Below, in pieces: positions 40,057 to 47,447 of a stretch of 51,515 nt of DNA. The first letter of the stretch is position 1. The number at the start of each line of letters is the position of its first letter. The notes under the pieces were generated by a model. The model had not been told where the DNA came from, did not search any database, and saw only the letters and a list, made by a program, of their open reading frames with translations. The DNA comes from Actinomycetes bacterium (lineage in GTDB: Bacteria > Actinomycetota > Acidimicrobiia > Acidimicrobiales > Palsa-688): NCBI GenBank assembly GCA_021808785.1, contig JAKBAX010000003.1, positions 1-51,515 of the forward strand. The letters are read 5' to 3'. The translations under genes were made by a program, and so were the position numbers.

Positions 40057-41241
40057 CTAATCCAGATAGGCGGCGAAGCGCCGCCGGTACGCCCCGAAGC
40101 GCTGCTCGAGCGCGGTCTCGGTGATGCCGAAGTCGGCCCCGTCGTAGCTGTGGTGTCCGTACTTGTCCTTCGGGTTGGCGGCCCGCCAGTCGAGCATGGC
40201 CTGGACCGTGCCATCGCCCAGGTCGTGGTCCAGCCACTTGTACAGACGGCCGATCTCGGCGACGGGGTCGGCCTGGAACGACCGGAATCCGATGTCGAAG
40301 AACCGGCCGTCCCGGGCCGGGTCGCGGCGGAAGGCCAGGCACCGGTCGAGTGCGAGGCCCCACTGCTCCATGTTGAGCTCTCCTACGTAGGCCGGGTCGA
40401 TAGCCGGGTTGCCGGCCTGCAGCATGGTGAAGTAGAGGTCCGACACCGACGGCAGGACGCTCGACACGTCGCGATGGGTCTGGACGAATCGGGTGCCGGG
40501 GAAGACCTTCTCGTAGGCGTCGAGGAACAGGGTGTGGGTCGGGCTCTTCAGGCGCCAGCGCTTCTCCGGCGTCTTCCACTGGAGCAGCTTGAGGACCCGC
40601 TTCTCGTACAGGTAGGTGGGCTCCATGTCGCAGTGGGCGAACCAGTCGGCGTAGGTCGGGATGTGGGCCGACACCAAGAAGATCTGCGCCTTGAACTCGA
40701 GCGCCATCAGATCGTGGTCCTCCATCGGGCCGTCCGGCGACTGGGGCAGCATCGACCGCAACCGCTCGGCCACGTGGCTGTGGCCCATATCCACCGCCAG
40801 GCGGGCCCCGGCCATCCGGGCCTCGTCGGCCTCGGGCGAGACCCCCGGTGGCGGGCAGGGGGTGGTCTCCTCCCACAGCCTCAGGTTCCGGAACGACCGG
40901 TCCTCGCCCAGCATGTGCGACAGGGCCGTGGACCCGGTGCGCGGGAAACCGACGCCCAGCAGGTCGATCTCCACGTCCTGGTCGCCGATCTCGGGGTGGC
41001 GGCGGTACCAGTCCTCGACCTGGAGGCGGGTCGCCAGCGGTCGCACGAGCGAGTCGAAGAACGCCTGCTCGCCGTAGTCGTTGAACGTGGCCTCGCCCAG
41101 GGCCGAGCGGACCAGCACCTCGAGACCCTCCCGCCAGGAGTCACCGCCATAGTCGGAAAGCCCGGTGGTCTCCCGGGCCCGGTCCACCACCTGCCCGATG
41201 CGCCCGCTGACCGCACCTGCACCCGCCGGTGTGGCCGTCAT
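40057..41241 (-). CDS. Sulfotransferase-family protein
   Basis: This 394-residue protein has the PAPS-binding loop LLGVGFPRTGSTALSHML (about residues 94-111) and the 3'-phosphate motif TRFVQTHRDVSSVLPSVSDL. A long C-terminal part, including YKWLDHDLGDGTVQAMLDWRAANPKDKYGHHSYDGADFGI, matches the actinobacterial Sulfotransfer_3 type. Such enzymes move sulfate from PAPS to a hydroxyl or amine, but many members in catabolic clusters have no tested function. The ATG overlaps the stop of the CrtC/AttH-like gene (ATGA). Its presence with a CoA ligase and crotonases is unusual. Confidence 0.9.
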   Translation of the reverse strand: MTATPAGAGAVSGRIGQVVDRARETTGLSDYGGDSWREGLEVLVRSALGEATFNDYGEQAFFDSLVRPLATRLQVEDWYRRHPEIGDQDVEIDLLGVGFPRTGSTALSHMLGEDRSFRNLRLWEETTPCPPPGVSPEADEARMAGARLAVDMGHSHVAERLRSMLPQSPDGPMEDHDLMALEFKAQIFLVSAHIPTYADWFAHCDMEPTYLYEKRVLKLLQWKTPEKRWRLKSPTHTLFLDAYEKVFPGTRFVQTHRDVSSVLPSVSDLYFTMLQAGNPAIDPAYVGELNMEQWGLALDRCLAFRRDPARDGRFFDIGFRSFQADPVAEIGRLYKWLDHDLGDGTVQAMLDWRAANPKDKYGHHSYDGADFGITETALEQRFGAYRRRFAAYLD

Positions 41242-42278
41242 CGAGTGATCTGCCCGCCGCGGGTGGATCGCTCCATCATCCCGTTGAAGACCTCACCGTC
41301 CCACTCGTAGCGCACGATGGCCTGTTGGAGCACCGGGTAGTCGGGGTTGGCGCCGACCCCGCCCATGACGGTGAAGTTGGACAGCACGGTGCGGCCCCCG
41401 ATGTCGACGATGCCCCGCTCGGTCTCGAGCACCACCGGTACGTCCTCGCCGCTCGGCCGGAGGCGGCGCAGCCAGGGCGCTTCGACCACCCGGGCCGGGA
41501 TCAGGGCCCCTTCACCTTCGAATACGTAGCCCTCGTTGTAGGTCGGCCGGCCGTCCTCGCGGGGCGGGTAGACGATGTAGCCGAAAGCTCGACCGCTCGG
41601 GAAGACCGCGGACTGCCAGGCATGGCCCCGGAACGTCCCGAGCCGGCGGACGCCCTGACGGCGGACCCGCAACGCCCCGCCGTCTATCCGGTACTCGGTA
41701 CCGGCTATGCGCGCCGTGCCCTTCGCCCGAGACAGCTGCTCGAAGCGGGGCCCTCCCATCAGCGCCCCCTCGTCCTGCTCCTCCAGGACCCGTTTGGCCT
41801 CGGGCAGGAGCTCCCCGTTCTCCCACGGTGGGACCGCCGACTCGATGTCGATGTCGATGCTGACCTCCACCCGGCGCTCCGGGTCCGGCGCCTCGCCGGC
41901 GATCTGGGCCGCCGCCGTGCTCTCCACCGCCGGTCCGTCGAGGCGCATCCGCCAATGACGGAAGGGCTCGATCAGCTCGAACGAGAGCGAGCCGGCACCC
42001 AGGATTCGGGGCCGGCCGTCGGGGCCGAGTGGGGAGTGGGTGGGACCGGACCCGCGGACGTTGAAGACCCGACCGTCACCGGTCCCGATGTTGACCTGGA
42101 GCTCGTGGGCCTCCCACTGCCCCCCGACCGCTTCCACCCCGATGCGGGGCAGGCCCACGGCGTCGCCGGAGTCCCAGATCCAGGCGTTGACCGACTCCCG
42201 CATCTCGGGGTCGGCCGGCTTCTCGCCGAAGAGGAACTCCCGCTCCTCTCCGATGCCGCCGGTCAGATCGACGCTCAC
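41238..42278 (-). CDS. CrtC/AttH-like lipocalin-fold protein (first of two)
   Basis: This 346-residue protein is not of a well-studied family. It is strand-rich, with WEAHELQVNIGTGDGRVFNVRG, HWRMRLDGPAVESTA and ERGIVDIGGRTVLSNF segments. A pattern like GTARIAGTEYRIDGGALRVRRQGVRR-LGTFRGHAWQSAVFPSG resembles the double-lipocalin 'hydroxyneurosporene synthase/AttH' proteins, where a strand, then an Asp/Gly-rich turn, then a His-Trp or Asp-His-Trp motif occur. The GTG start follows GGAGGG. It is the first gene of the nine-gene operon. A paralogue lies at 44124-45296. It may bind or modify a terpenoid-like ligand; confidence in the family is moderate. Confidence 0.7.
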   Translation of the reverse strand: MSVDLTGGIGEEREFLFGEKPADPEMRESVNAWIWDSGDAVGLPRIGVEAVGGQWEAHELQVNIGTGDGRVFNVRGSGPTHSPLGPDGRPRILGAGSLSFELIEPFRHWRMRLDGPAVESTAAAQIAGEAPDPERRVEVSIDIDIESAVPPWENGELLPEAKRVLEEQDEGALMGGPRFEQLSRAKGTARIAGTEYRIDGGALRVRRQGVRRLGTFRGHAWQSAVFPSGRAFGYIVYPPREDGRPTYNEGYVFEGEGALIPARVVEAPWLRRLRPSGEDVPVVLETERGIVDIGGRTVLSNFTVMGGVGANPDYPVLQQAIVRYEWDGEVFNGMMERSTRGGQITR

Positions 42279-42414
42279 GGTGTCCCCCCTCCCCCGCCCG
42301 TCGGGCCGGTAGTTGATGACACCTTACTGCCGCTAAATCTGGGAAGCAACGGCCGGGACCGGGGCGCGGGGGTGCGGCGGCCCACGCCCCCGGCCGGGCG
42401 GTACCTTCGTGGCG
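42279..42414. promoter_or_regulatory. Divergent promoter region between the nine-gene operon and the TetR gene
   Basis: The 136-bp gap holds an AT-richer patch at about 42311-42345 (TTGATGACACC, GCTAAATC), where core promoter elements are most likely. A TACCTT string at 42402-42407 suggests a leaderless or near-leaderless TetR mRNA. I see no strong palindrome. The regulator next to this gap is the obvious candidate to control both directions. Confidence 0.4.
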
Positions 42415-43083
42415 ATGGCGCCCGGAGCAAGGGGTATCGGTCCTGACGGCACGGGCGCCGACGGCCGCCGCCCCTACAACAGCCCGATCCGGCGCCAGCA
42501 GGCGGCCGAGACCCGGGAGCGGATCGTTACCGCGGGATCGGCCATCGCTCACGCTCTGCCCTCGTGGGACTGGAGTGAGCTCACCTTCAAGGCGGTGGCC
42601 GACAAGGCCGGGGTCGGTCAGCGCACCGTGTACCGGTACTTCCCGACGGAACGGATACTTCACGACGCGGTCATGGCCCGCCTCGAGGAGGAAGCCGGAG
42701 TCTCCTACGAGGACCTGACCGTCGACACCGTGGGCCAGGTGGCATGGAGGGTCTTCGACTCGATGGCATCGTTCACCGCGTCGGCGTCGACCCCCTCACC
42801 GGTGGGCTCGACCATGGATGCCGAGGACGACCGACGCCGCCGGGCCCTGCAGCGAGCCGTCGAGCAGGCGGCCCCGGCCTGGACACCGGCGCAGCGCCGG
42901 GCGGCGGCCGCCGCCTTCGACGTCATCTGGGCCGCCCCCTCCTACGAGCGGCTCGTCCTCATCTGGCAGCTGGACCATCGACAGGCGATGGACGTCATCA
43001 CCTGGATGCTCTCCATGCTGGTCGGCGCCATCCGCTCCGATCAGAAACCGCCGCCGCGCCGCCGCGCCCCCAAGCGCGGCTGA
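42415..43083 (+). CDS. TetR-family transcriptional regulator, divergent from the nine-gene operon
   Basis: The protein has about 222 residues from ATG 42415 (a GTG at 42409 would add two). The DNA-binding region is ELTFKAVADKAGVGQRTVYRYFPTERILHDAVMARL. A basic N-terminal arm (NSPIRRQQAAETRERIVT) is typical. The C-terminal ligand domain is helical (YERLVLIWQLDHRQAMDVITWMLSMLVGAI) with a basic tail. It is divergently transcribed from the 32072-42278 operon and 51 bp from the stop of the mycofactocin-type SDR. It probably represses that operon until an acyl-CoA or pathway compound binds. Confidence 0.9.
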   Translation: MAPGARGIGPDGTGADGRRPYNSPIRRQQAAETRERIVTAGSAIAHALPSWDWSELTFKAVADKAGVGQRTVYRYFPTERILHDAVMARLEEEAGVSYEDLTVDTVGQVAWRVFDSMASFTASASTPSPVGSTMDAEDDRRRRALQRAVEQAAPAWTPAQRRAAAAAFDVIWAAPSYERLVLIWQLDHRQAMDVITWMLSMLVGAIRSDQKPPPRRRAPKRG

Positions 43084-43134
43084 CCTGCGGCCGGGGAGGC
43101 GCCGGTCGCCGCCGGCGACGACCGGCGCCTCCGC

Positions 43135-43998
43135 TCAGCGGCTGACGCCGAAAGACGTCTTCAGCATGGCGCCCGCGTCCACCCGCAGGTTCATGCCGGT
43201 CATGTAACGCGACTCGTCGCTGGCCAGGTAGACCACCAGGTGACTGATGTCGACGGGATCGATGTAAGGGATGGGCATGGCCTGCATGGCGGGGAAGGCC
43301 TGGACCGCCTCCTCCCGGGTGGGGTGCTCGAGGTCGGGGCGGAAGGCCCGGTACACGTCCTCGTTGTGGAGCAACTGGGTGTCGCAGTTGGTCGGGTGTA
43401 TGGCGTTGAGGCGGACCATGTGCGGGGCCAGCTGAAGGGCCAGGACCTCGACGTACCGGGCCACTGCCTGCTTGGCATAGGCGTAGCCCACCCCGCCCGA
43501 CGCGCCGGGGGCGATGCCCTCGGTGAGACCCGGGATCATCCCCGCGGTCGATCCCGTGATGACGATCGACGCGCCGGCCTTCAGGTGCGGCATGGCCACG
43601 GCCACGATGTTCATGGCACCGAGGAGGTCCACGTCCACCGCATCCACGAACGACGAGCACATCGTGATGTCGCGGGCGGGGCAGATACCGGCGTTGGCCA
43701 CGACCACGTCCAAGTGGCCGAACTCCTCGAGCGCCTCGTCGACCACGGCCTTCATCTGGCCCCGATCACGGACGTCAGCCTGGCGGGCCAGGATGCGGCC
43801 GCCCGCCGCCTCCACCTCCTTGGCCGTCTGCTGGAGGTCCTCCGGCGTGGCGAGCGGGTAGTTCATCGACTCGATGGGGGCACAGATGTCGACCGCGACG
43901 ATGCTCGCCCCCTCCTCGGCCAGGCGGACGGCGTGGCTCCGGCCCTGGCCCCTCGCGGCCCCGGTGATCAGTATCACCTTTCCGTCAACGCGACCCAT
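43135..43998 (-). CDS. Mycofactocin-type SDR
   Basis: This 287-residue SDR has the marks of the mycofactocin-associated group: TGAARGQGRSHAVRLAEEGASIVAVDICAPI, a long loop with YPLATPEDLQQTAKEVEAAGGRILARQADVRD, and Ser150, Tyr172 and Lys176. Enzymes of this group hold NAD tightly and pass electrons to mycofactocin rather than releasing NADH. They oxidise alcohols such as carveol or other terpenols. The ATG follows GGGAGGAA. Upstream lie two perfect 15-bp repeats. No mycofactocin synthesis gene is in the window; it should be encoded elsewhere if the assignment is right. Confidence 0.92.
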   Translation of the reverse strand: MGRVDGKVILITGAARGQGRSHAVRLAEEGASIVAVDICAPIESMNYPLATPEDLQQTAKEVEAAGGRILARQADVRDRGQMKAVVDEALEEFGHLDVVVANAGICPARDITMCSSFVDAVDVDLLGAMNIVAVAMPHLKAGASIVITGSTAGMIPGLTEGIAPGASGGVGYAYAKQAVARYVEVLALQLAPHMVRLNAIHPTNCDTQLLHNEDVYRAFRPDLEHPTREEAVQAFPAMQAMPIPYIDPVDISHLVVYLASDESRYMTGMNLRVDAGAMLKTSFGVSR

Positions 43999-44012
43999 AG
44001 CTGTTCCTCCCT

Positions 44013-44042
44013 TTGGTGGTTTCCCGCTTGGTGGTTTCCCGC
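44013..44042. repeat. Perfect 15-bp tandem repeat upstream of the mycofactocin-type SDR
   Basis: Two identical 15-bp units (TTGGTGGTTTCCCGC on the plus strand) lie at 44013-44027 and 44028-44042. They end 15 bp before the SDR start, on the minus strand just upstream of its ribosome site. They may be a regulator's direct-repeat site or a chance duplication. Confidence 0.85.
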
Positions 44043-44123
44043 ACTCTAGCGGTGACCCCCCGCGGCCGTTCCGGCCCGGCTGTCAGCCCGCTGGCGGCCC
44101 GCCGACCACTTCGACGGCGTCGC

Positions 44124-45296
44124 TCAGGCGTGGGAGACGCTCCGGTCGGAGTCGGCGCTCAACCCGAGTTCGGGCCACTCGCCGGTGATGATGCTCTCCA
44201 TGATCCCGTACCCTTCGGCGTCGCCCTCGCGCACCCGTATGGGCGTGTCGCGGAGTTGGCCCAGCAGGGCCAGGTGCTCGTCGTCCCAGCAGTCGGCGAT
44301 GTGCTCTCCATCCAGGTGCAGCGGGCCCCTCCAGGCTCCATGGATGTGGCCCTGCCAGGCCCCGTAGCCAGCCGTCTTCAAGAAGAAGCCGGAGTGGCCC
44401 AGGGCCTCGATCTCGATGGTGCGCGATTCCCCGCTGTCCATCACCAGGAGCATCTCGCCGCGGCGGACGAACCGTGTGCGGGGGTCGTACTCCATCCTGG
44501 GTTCGGCCGAGCGCACCGGGCTCTGGGTTCCCGACGCGTCGTTCACGTAGGCGGACGAATAGGCCCACCCCCCACCGGTCATGAACACCGCGGTCTCGAA
44601 GAAGGAACCGTCGGGACGGCGGTAGAACGAGGGGGTCCACTTCATGATGCTCCGCTGACCGGGCCTCCGGTCGATAGCCGGCGTGGCCCCGATCAGGTCA
44701 CCGGGCGCCACCCCCACCCCTTGGCGCACGCCCCAGGAATGGTCCCGGAACCCGAAGCCGCCGTCCTCGCCGTCGAGACGGTAGGTCTCCGACCCCACAG
44801 TGATGGTGCCGGTCGCCCAACCTCCCTGGTGGTAGCGCACCACATTGACATCGATACGATTGGTCCGGCGGTTGCGGACCAGATTGCGCTCCTCGAAAAA
44901 GGGCGGGGTCACCCCCTGCAGCACCAGGTCGAACGACACCGGCTGGACCTCGTTCGCCTCCAGGCGCACCCGCACGGACCGCAGCGGCTCGACCACCTCG
45001 TAGGTGATGGGTCCGATGGACGTCTCCTCGGGCGCCGACTCCAGCTCCCGACTACCCCGCACGGTCCACTGCTCACGGCCCCGCGACACCCCCGCGAAAC
45101 CGTCGATCACCCCCCGATTCGGATAGCGGCCCAGACCGAAGTCCACCTGGATCGATCCATCGGTGCTGGCGATCGACACCCAGATCTTCTCGGTCCAGGC
45201 GTAGTCGGACTCCGAGACCGTGGCGAACGTGTCGACGATCTGGTGGTTGAGCCCCTCGTCCGCCCCGACGAGCGGACCGATGTCTCGTACGGCCAC
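44124..45296 (-). CDS. CrtC/AttH-like lipocalin-fold protein (second of two)
   Basis: The protein has 390 residues from a GTG with GGAGGGACGCC upstream. It shows the family pattern better than the paralogue at 41238: DVNVVRYHQGGWATGTITVGSETYRLDGEDGGFGFRDHSWGVRQGVG, then GWAYSSAYVNDASG and FLKTAGYGAWQGHIHGAWRGPLHLDGEHIADCWDDEHL. The DHSWG motif is found in CrtC/AttH and tocopherol-cyclase-like proteins. Function in this branch is unknown; binding or isomerising a terpenoid is possible. The gene lies between the SDR and the repeat island. Confidence 0.75.
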   Translation of the reverse strand: MAVRDIGPLVGADEGLNHQIVDTFATVSESDYAWTEKIWVSIASTDGSIQVDFGLGRYPNRGVIDGFAGVSRGREQWTVRGSRELESAPEETSIGPITYEVVEPLRSVRVRLEANEVQPVSFDLVLQGVTPPFFEERNLVRNRRTNRIDVNVVRYHQGGWATGTITVGSETYRLDGEDGGFGFRDHSWGVRQGVGVAPGDLIGATPAIDRRPGQRSIMKWTPSFYRRPDGSFFETAVFMTGGGWAYSSAYVNDASGTQSPVRSAEPRMEYDPRTRFVRRGEMLLVMDSGESRTIEIEALGHSGFFLKTAGYGAWQGHIHGAWRGPLHLDGEHIADCWDDEHLALLGQLRDTPIRVREGDAEGYGIMESIITGEWPELGLSADSDRSVSHA

Positions 45297-45404
45297 GGCG
45301 TCCCTCCTGATCGGCCCGGTGTGCCGGTCCGATGGTAGACCGCCCCGAACGCGCTGACATCGACATCGAACTCCACCCCGCCGCCGGCCGGGCCGACGCC
45401 CGGC

Positions 45405-45487
45405 ATCTGTTACCGGGTCCTCCAATCTGTACCGGGTGCTCAAATCTGTACCGGGTGCTCAAATCTGTACCGATTCCTCAAATCTGT
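45405..45487. repeat. 19-bp direct repeat array with ATCTGT cores
   Basis: ATCTGT occurs at 45405, 45425, 45444, 45463 and 45482, that is, with a 19-bp period after the first unit (20 bp). Three units read ATCTGTACC in full, two of them followed by the same GGGTGCTCAA string. The spacing is close to two helical turns, so the sites would face one side of the DNA, as in iterons or regulator arrays. The array is less GC-rich than the surrounding DNA. Confidence 0.9.
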
Positions 45488-45528
45488 ACCTTGATGGGCT
45501 GAAAAGGCTTCTGAGGGTACAGATTTGA
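45478..45528. repeat. 13-bp perfect inverted repeat at the end of the 19-bp array
   Basis: TCAAATCTGTACC (45478-45490) and GGTACAGATTTGA (45516-45528) are exact reverse complements separated by 25 bp. The left arm is part of the last 19-bp unit. A partial third copy, GGTACAG, follows at 45535. The arms resemble short terminal inverted repeats, but there is no transposase frame between them. Confidence 0.85.
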
Positions 45529-45552
45529 TAGAAAGGTACAGAAAACAGGCAT

Positions 45553-45650
45553 CTCAGCCACCGCGCCTCAGCCACCGCGCCTCAGCCAGAGCGCCTCAGC
45601 CAGAGCGCCTCAGCCAGAGCGCCTCAGCCAGAGCGCCTCAGCCGCGGCGC
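45553..45650. repeat. 14-bp tandem array of seven units
   Basis: Seven contiguous 14-bp units start with CTCAGCC: two with ACCGCGC, four with AGAGCGC, and a last one with GCGGCGC. The seventh (45637-45650) overlaps the stop codon of the hypothetical gene, so the array has grown from its 3' end. The unit is not a multiple of three. Confidence 0.95.
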
Positions 45651-46147
45651 GGTGCGTGGGGGTCGACCCGGATTCCGCCGCCCGAGCGGGCCGCGGCCTC
45701 GACCGCGCCGAGGATCCCCGACAGGGCCACCGGGTCGACCTGGCCCGACAGCTCCGGGCCTCCGGCGGTGACCAGCATCTCGGGCAGACGGGTGCGGAGA
45801 CGCTCCAGGGCCCAGTCGAGCATCGCGCCGTTGGCCACCGCGTCGAATGGCACCCACCGCTGGACCGGCTGGCCGGGCAGCAGGTAGTGGTAATGGGGCT
45901 CCTCGTCGAAGCAGTCGAACCTGAGGTACTCCCGCCGCTCCTTGGTGTCCACCACGTGAAGCGATACGCCGGAGTCGTCGACGCCGGACACGCCGGTCGG
46001 GATGCCGTCGGGGTATTCCTGCAGGAGCAGGGCGTCGTCGAGAACGCGGTACTCCACCCCGATGGCCAGCGGGCCGGCCTCGAACCAGGTGGTGTTCTCC
46101 TCCACGGGCGGGATGGGGTCCACATCGATCTCGTTGCCGGGATTCAT
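45638..46147 (-). CDS. Hypothetical protein coupled to the fourth amidohydrolase
   Basis: This 169-residue protein is not recognised. It is acidic in its first half (EIDVDPIPPVEENTTWF) and has GVEYRVLDDALLLQEYP, LRFDCFDEEPHYHYLLPGQPVQRWVPFDAVANGAMLDWALERLRTRLPEML, and a C-terminal helical segment. The run of His and Tyr in EPHYHYLLPG could bind metal, but this is speculation. The ATG overlaps the amidohydrolase stop as ATGA, so it is made with that enzyme. It has no signal peptide or membrane segment. Its 3' end runs into the 14-bp repeat array. Confidence 0.82.
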   Translation of the reverse strand: MNPGNEIDVDPIPPVEENTTWFEAGPLAIGVEYRVLDDALLLQEYPDGIPTGVSGVDDSGVSLHVVDTKERREYLRFDCFDEEPHYHYLLPGQPVQRWVPFDAVANGAMLDWALERLRTRLPEMLVTAGGPELSGQVDPVALSGILGAVEAAARSGGGIRVDPHAPRRG

Positions 46148-47400
46148 GACGTCCTCTCCGTGCCGGCGCCCGCCGGCAGCTCCGACGGTAGGCCGAGCAT
46201 CTCTATGGCGTTGTCCCTCACGATCCGGCGCACCTCGTCTTCGGGCACGTCGGCGAAGACCTTCTCGGCGTAGGCCCGGGTGTTGGGCCAGGTCGAGTCC
46301 TGATGCGGGTAGTCGCACTCGAAGGTGATGACATCGACACCGATGTCGTGTCGAGACCGCAGGCCGAACTCGTCCTCGAAGAAACATCCCCAGATGTGGC
46401 CCGGTACGTAGTGGCTGGGCGGCTCGGTGATCAGAGGGCTCCAGTCATCGGCGTAGTTGTGCTTGCGCCACAAGGTGTCCAAGCGCTCCCACAGGAACGG
46501 CATCCAGCCGATCTGGCTCTCGGAGAACGCGACCCGTAGACCGGCGAAACGGACGAAGAGGCCGGAGAGCAGCCAGTCGGCCATGGCCAGCTGAGACGCG
46601 ACCGTGGTGAGGGCGATGGGCACGCTGAGCGGTGCGTCCGACGAGGTCATCTGGCCCTGGCCGGACGAGCCGATGTGGATGCAGATGACGGTCGCCGTCT
46701 CGTCACAGGCCCGGAAGAATGGATCCCAGTACCCGGCCGGATCGTGGATGCTGGGCAGCCCCTGGCTGGATGGAAGCTCGGTGAACACGACGGCCCGGGC
46801 GCCCCGCCCGGCGTTGCGGCGTACCTCCTCGGCGGCCAGCCCGGAGTCCCAGAGCGGGATCAGGCAGAGGGGAATCAGCCGGCCGCCGCTGTCGCCGCAC
46901 CACTCGTCGACCATCCAGTCGTTGTAGGCCCGCACACAGGCCAGGGCCAGATCCCGGTCCTTCGTGGTGAGGAAGCGCTGTCCGGCAAAGCGCGGGTATG
47001 TCGGGAAGCACATCGACCGCTCGATGTGGTTGAGCGCCATGTCGGCCAGGCGTTCCCGGACCGAGTAAAACCCCGGCCGCATCCGCTCGAAGGTGATGGG
47101 GCCGGGGACCACCTCGTCGGGCGGCAGACCGGCGGCCGCATTGCCGAGCAGGGTGGCCGAAAGCTCTCCGTCGAAGAGCCACCAGTCCGTCTCCGGACCT
47201 TCCGTGGCAGGCCGGAAGGCGCTCCAGCCGGAACGTTCGGCCCGCCCGATCTCGCCGGCGGGGACCATCTCGTAGGGACCCCGCACGACCCGCGGCCCGT
47301 CCTCACGAAAGCGCGCCGGCAACCACCGCTGCCAGAGATCCGGCGGCTCGATGACGTGATCGTCGACCGAGATGATCGGCGGCACCTGGGTCACACTCAT
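46144..47400 (-). CDS. Amidohydrolase-2 family protein (fourth of four)
   Basis: The protein has 418 residues, longer than its paralogues. The first metal motif is ISVDDHVIEPPDLW (Asp-x-His). ICIHIGSSGQGQ, FSESQIGWMPFLWERLDTLW and VITFECDYPHQDSTWPNTRAYAEKVF follow, with the conserved Asp and His. The extra length is in the 60-170 region, with an arginine- and proline-rich section. The ATG has GAGGGAGGG just upstream; the open frame extends further only through the direct repeats. A hypothetical protein is translationally coupled downstream. It is divergent from the P450 gene, and likely handles a compound in the same pathway. Confidence 0.92.
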   Translation of the reverse strand: MSVTQVPPIISVDDHVIEPPDLWQRWLPARFREDGPRVVRGPYEMVPAGEIGRAERSGWSAFRPATEGPETDWWLFDGELSATLLGNAAAGLPPDEVVPGPITFERMRPGFYSVRERLADMALNHIERSMCFPTYPRFAGQRFLTTKDRDLALACVRAYNDWMVDEWCGDSGGRLIPLCLIPLWDSGLAAEEVRRNAGRGARAVVFTELPSSQGLPSIHDPAGYWDPFFRACDETATVICIHIGSSGQGQMTSSDAPLSVPIALTTVASQLAMADWLLSGLFVRFAGLRVAFSESQIGWMPFLWERLDTLWRKHNYADDWSPLITEPPSHYVPGHIWGCFFEDEFGLRSRHDIGVDVITFECDYPHQDSTWPNTRAYAEKVFADVPEDEVRRIVRDNAIEMLGLPSELPAGAGTERTS

Positions 47401-47410
47401 CCCTCCCTCG

Positions 47411-47446
47411 CGATTTTCCTCATTAACGGCGACTTTCCTCATTAAC
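47411..47446. promoter_or_regulatory. Two 17-bp direct repeats in the leader of the fourth amidohydrolase gene
   Basis: The units at 47411-47427 and 47430-47446 (CGA-T/C-TTTCCTCATTAAC) differ at one base and are offset by 19 bp. They lie between the putative -10 element and the start codon, where a repressor could stop transcription, or where the RNA could form alternative structures. No regulator gene adjoins them. Confidence 0.6.
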
Positions 47447-47447
47447 A

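Larger units (their letters stand above)
45297..45637. other. Gene-free stretch with a composite repeat island
   Basis: This 341-bp gap lies upstream of the second CrtC/AttH-like gene and downstream of the hypothetical gene at 45638. The first 100 bases are ordinary GC-rich DNA that may carry the promoter of the CrtC/AttH-like gene. The rest is filled by a 19-bp direct repeat array, an inverted copy of its unit, and a 14-bp array. I see no credible coding frame. Confidence 0.8.

Noticed and set aside
45478-45528. Insertion-sequence terminal repeats
   Set aside because: The 13-bp arms enclose only 25 bp and no transposase frame; the left arm is also a unit of the direct array. A small remnant remains possible.
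45405-45650. CRISPR-like array
   Set aside because: The units are contiguous or spaced by less than a unit, there are no unique spacers of constant length, and no cas genes are near.
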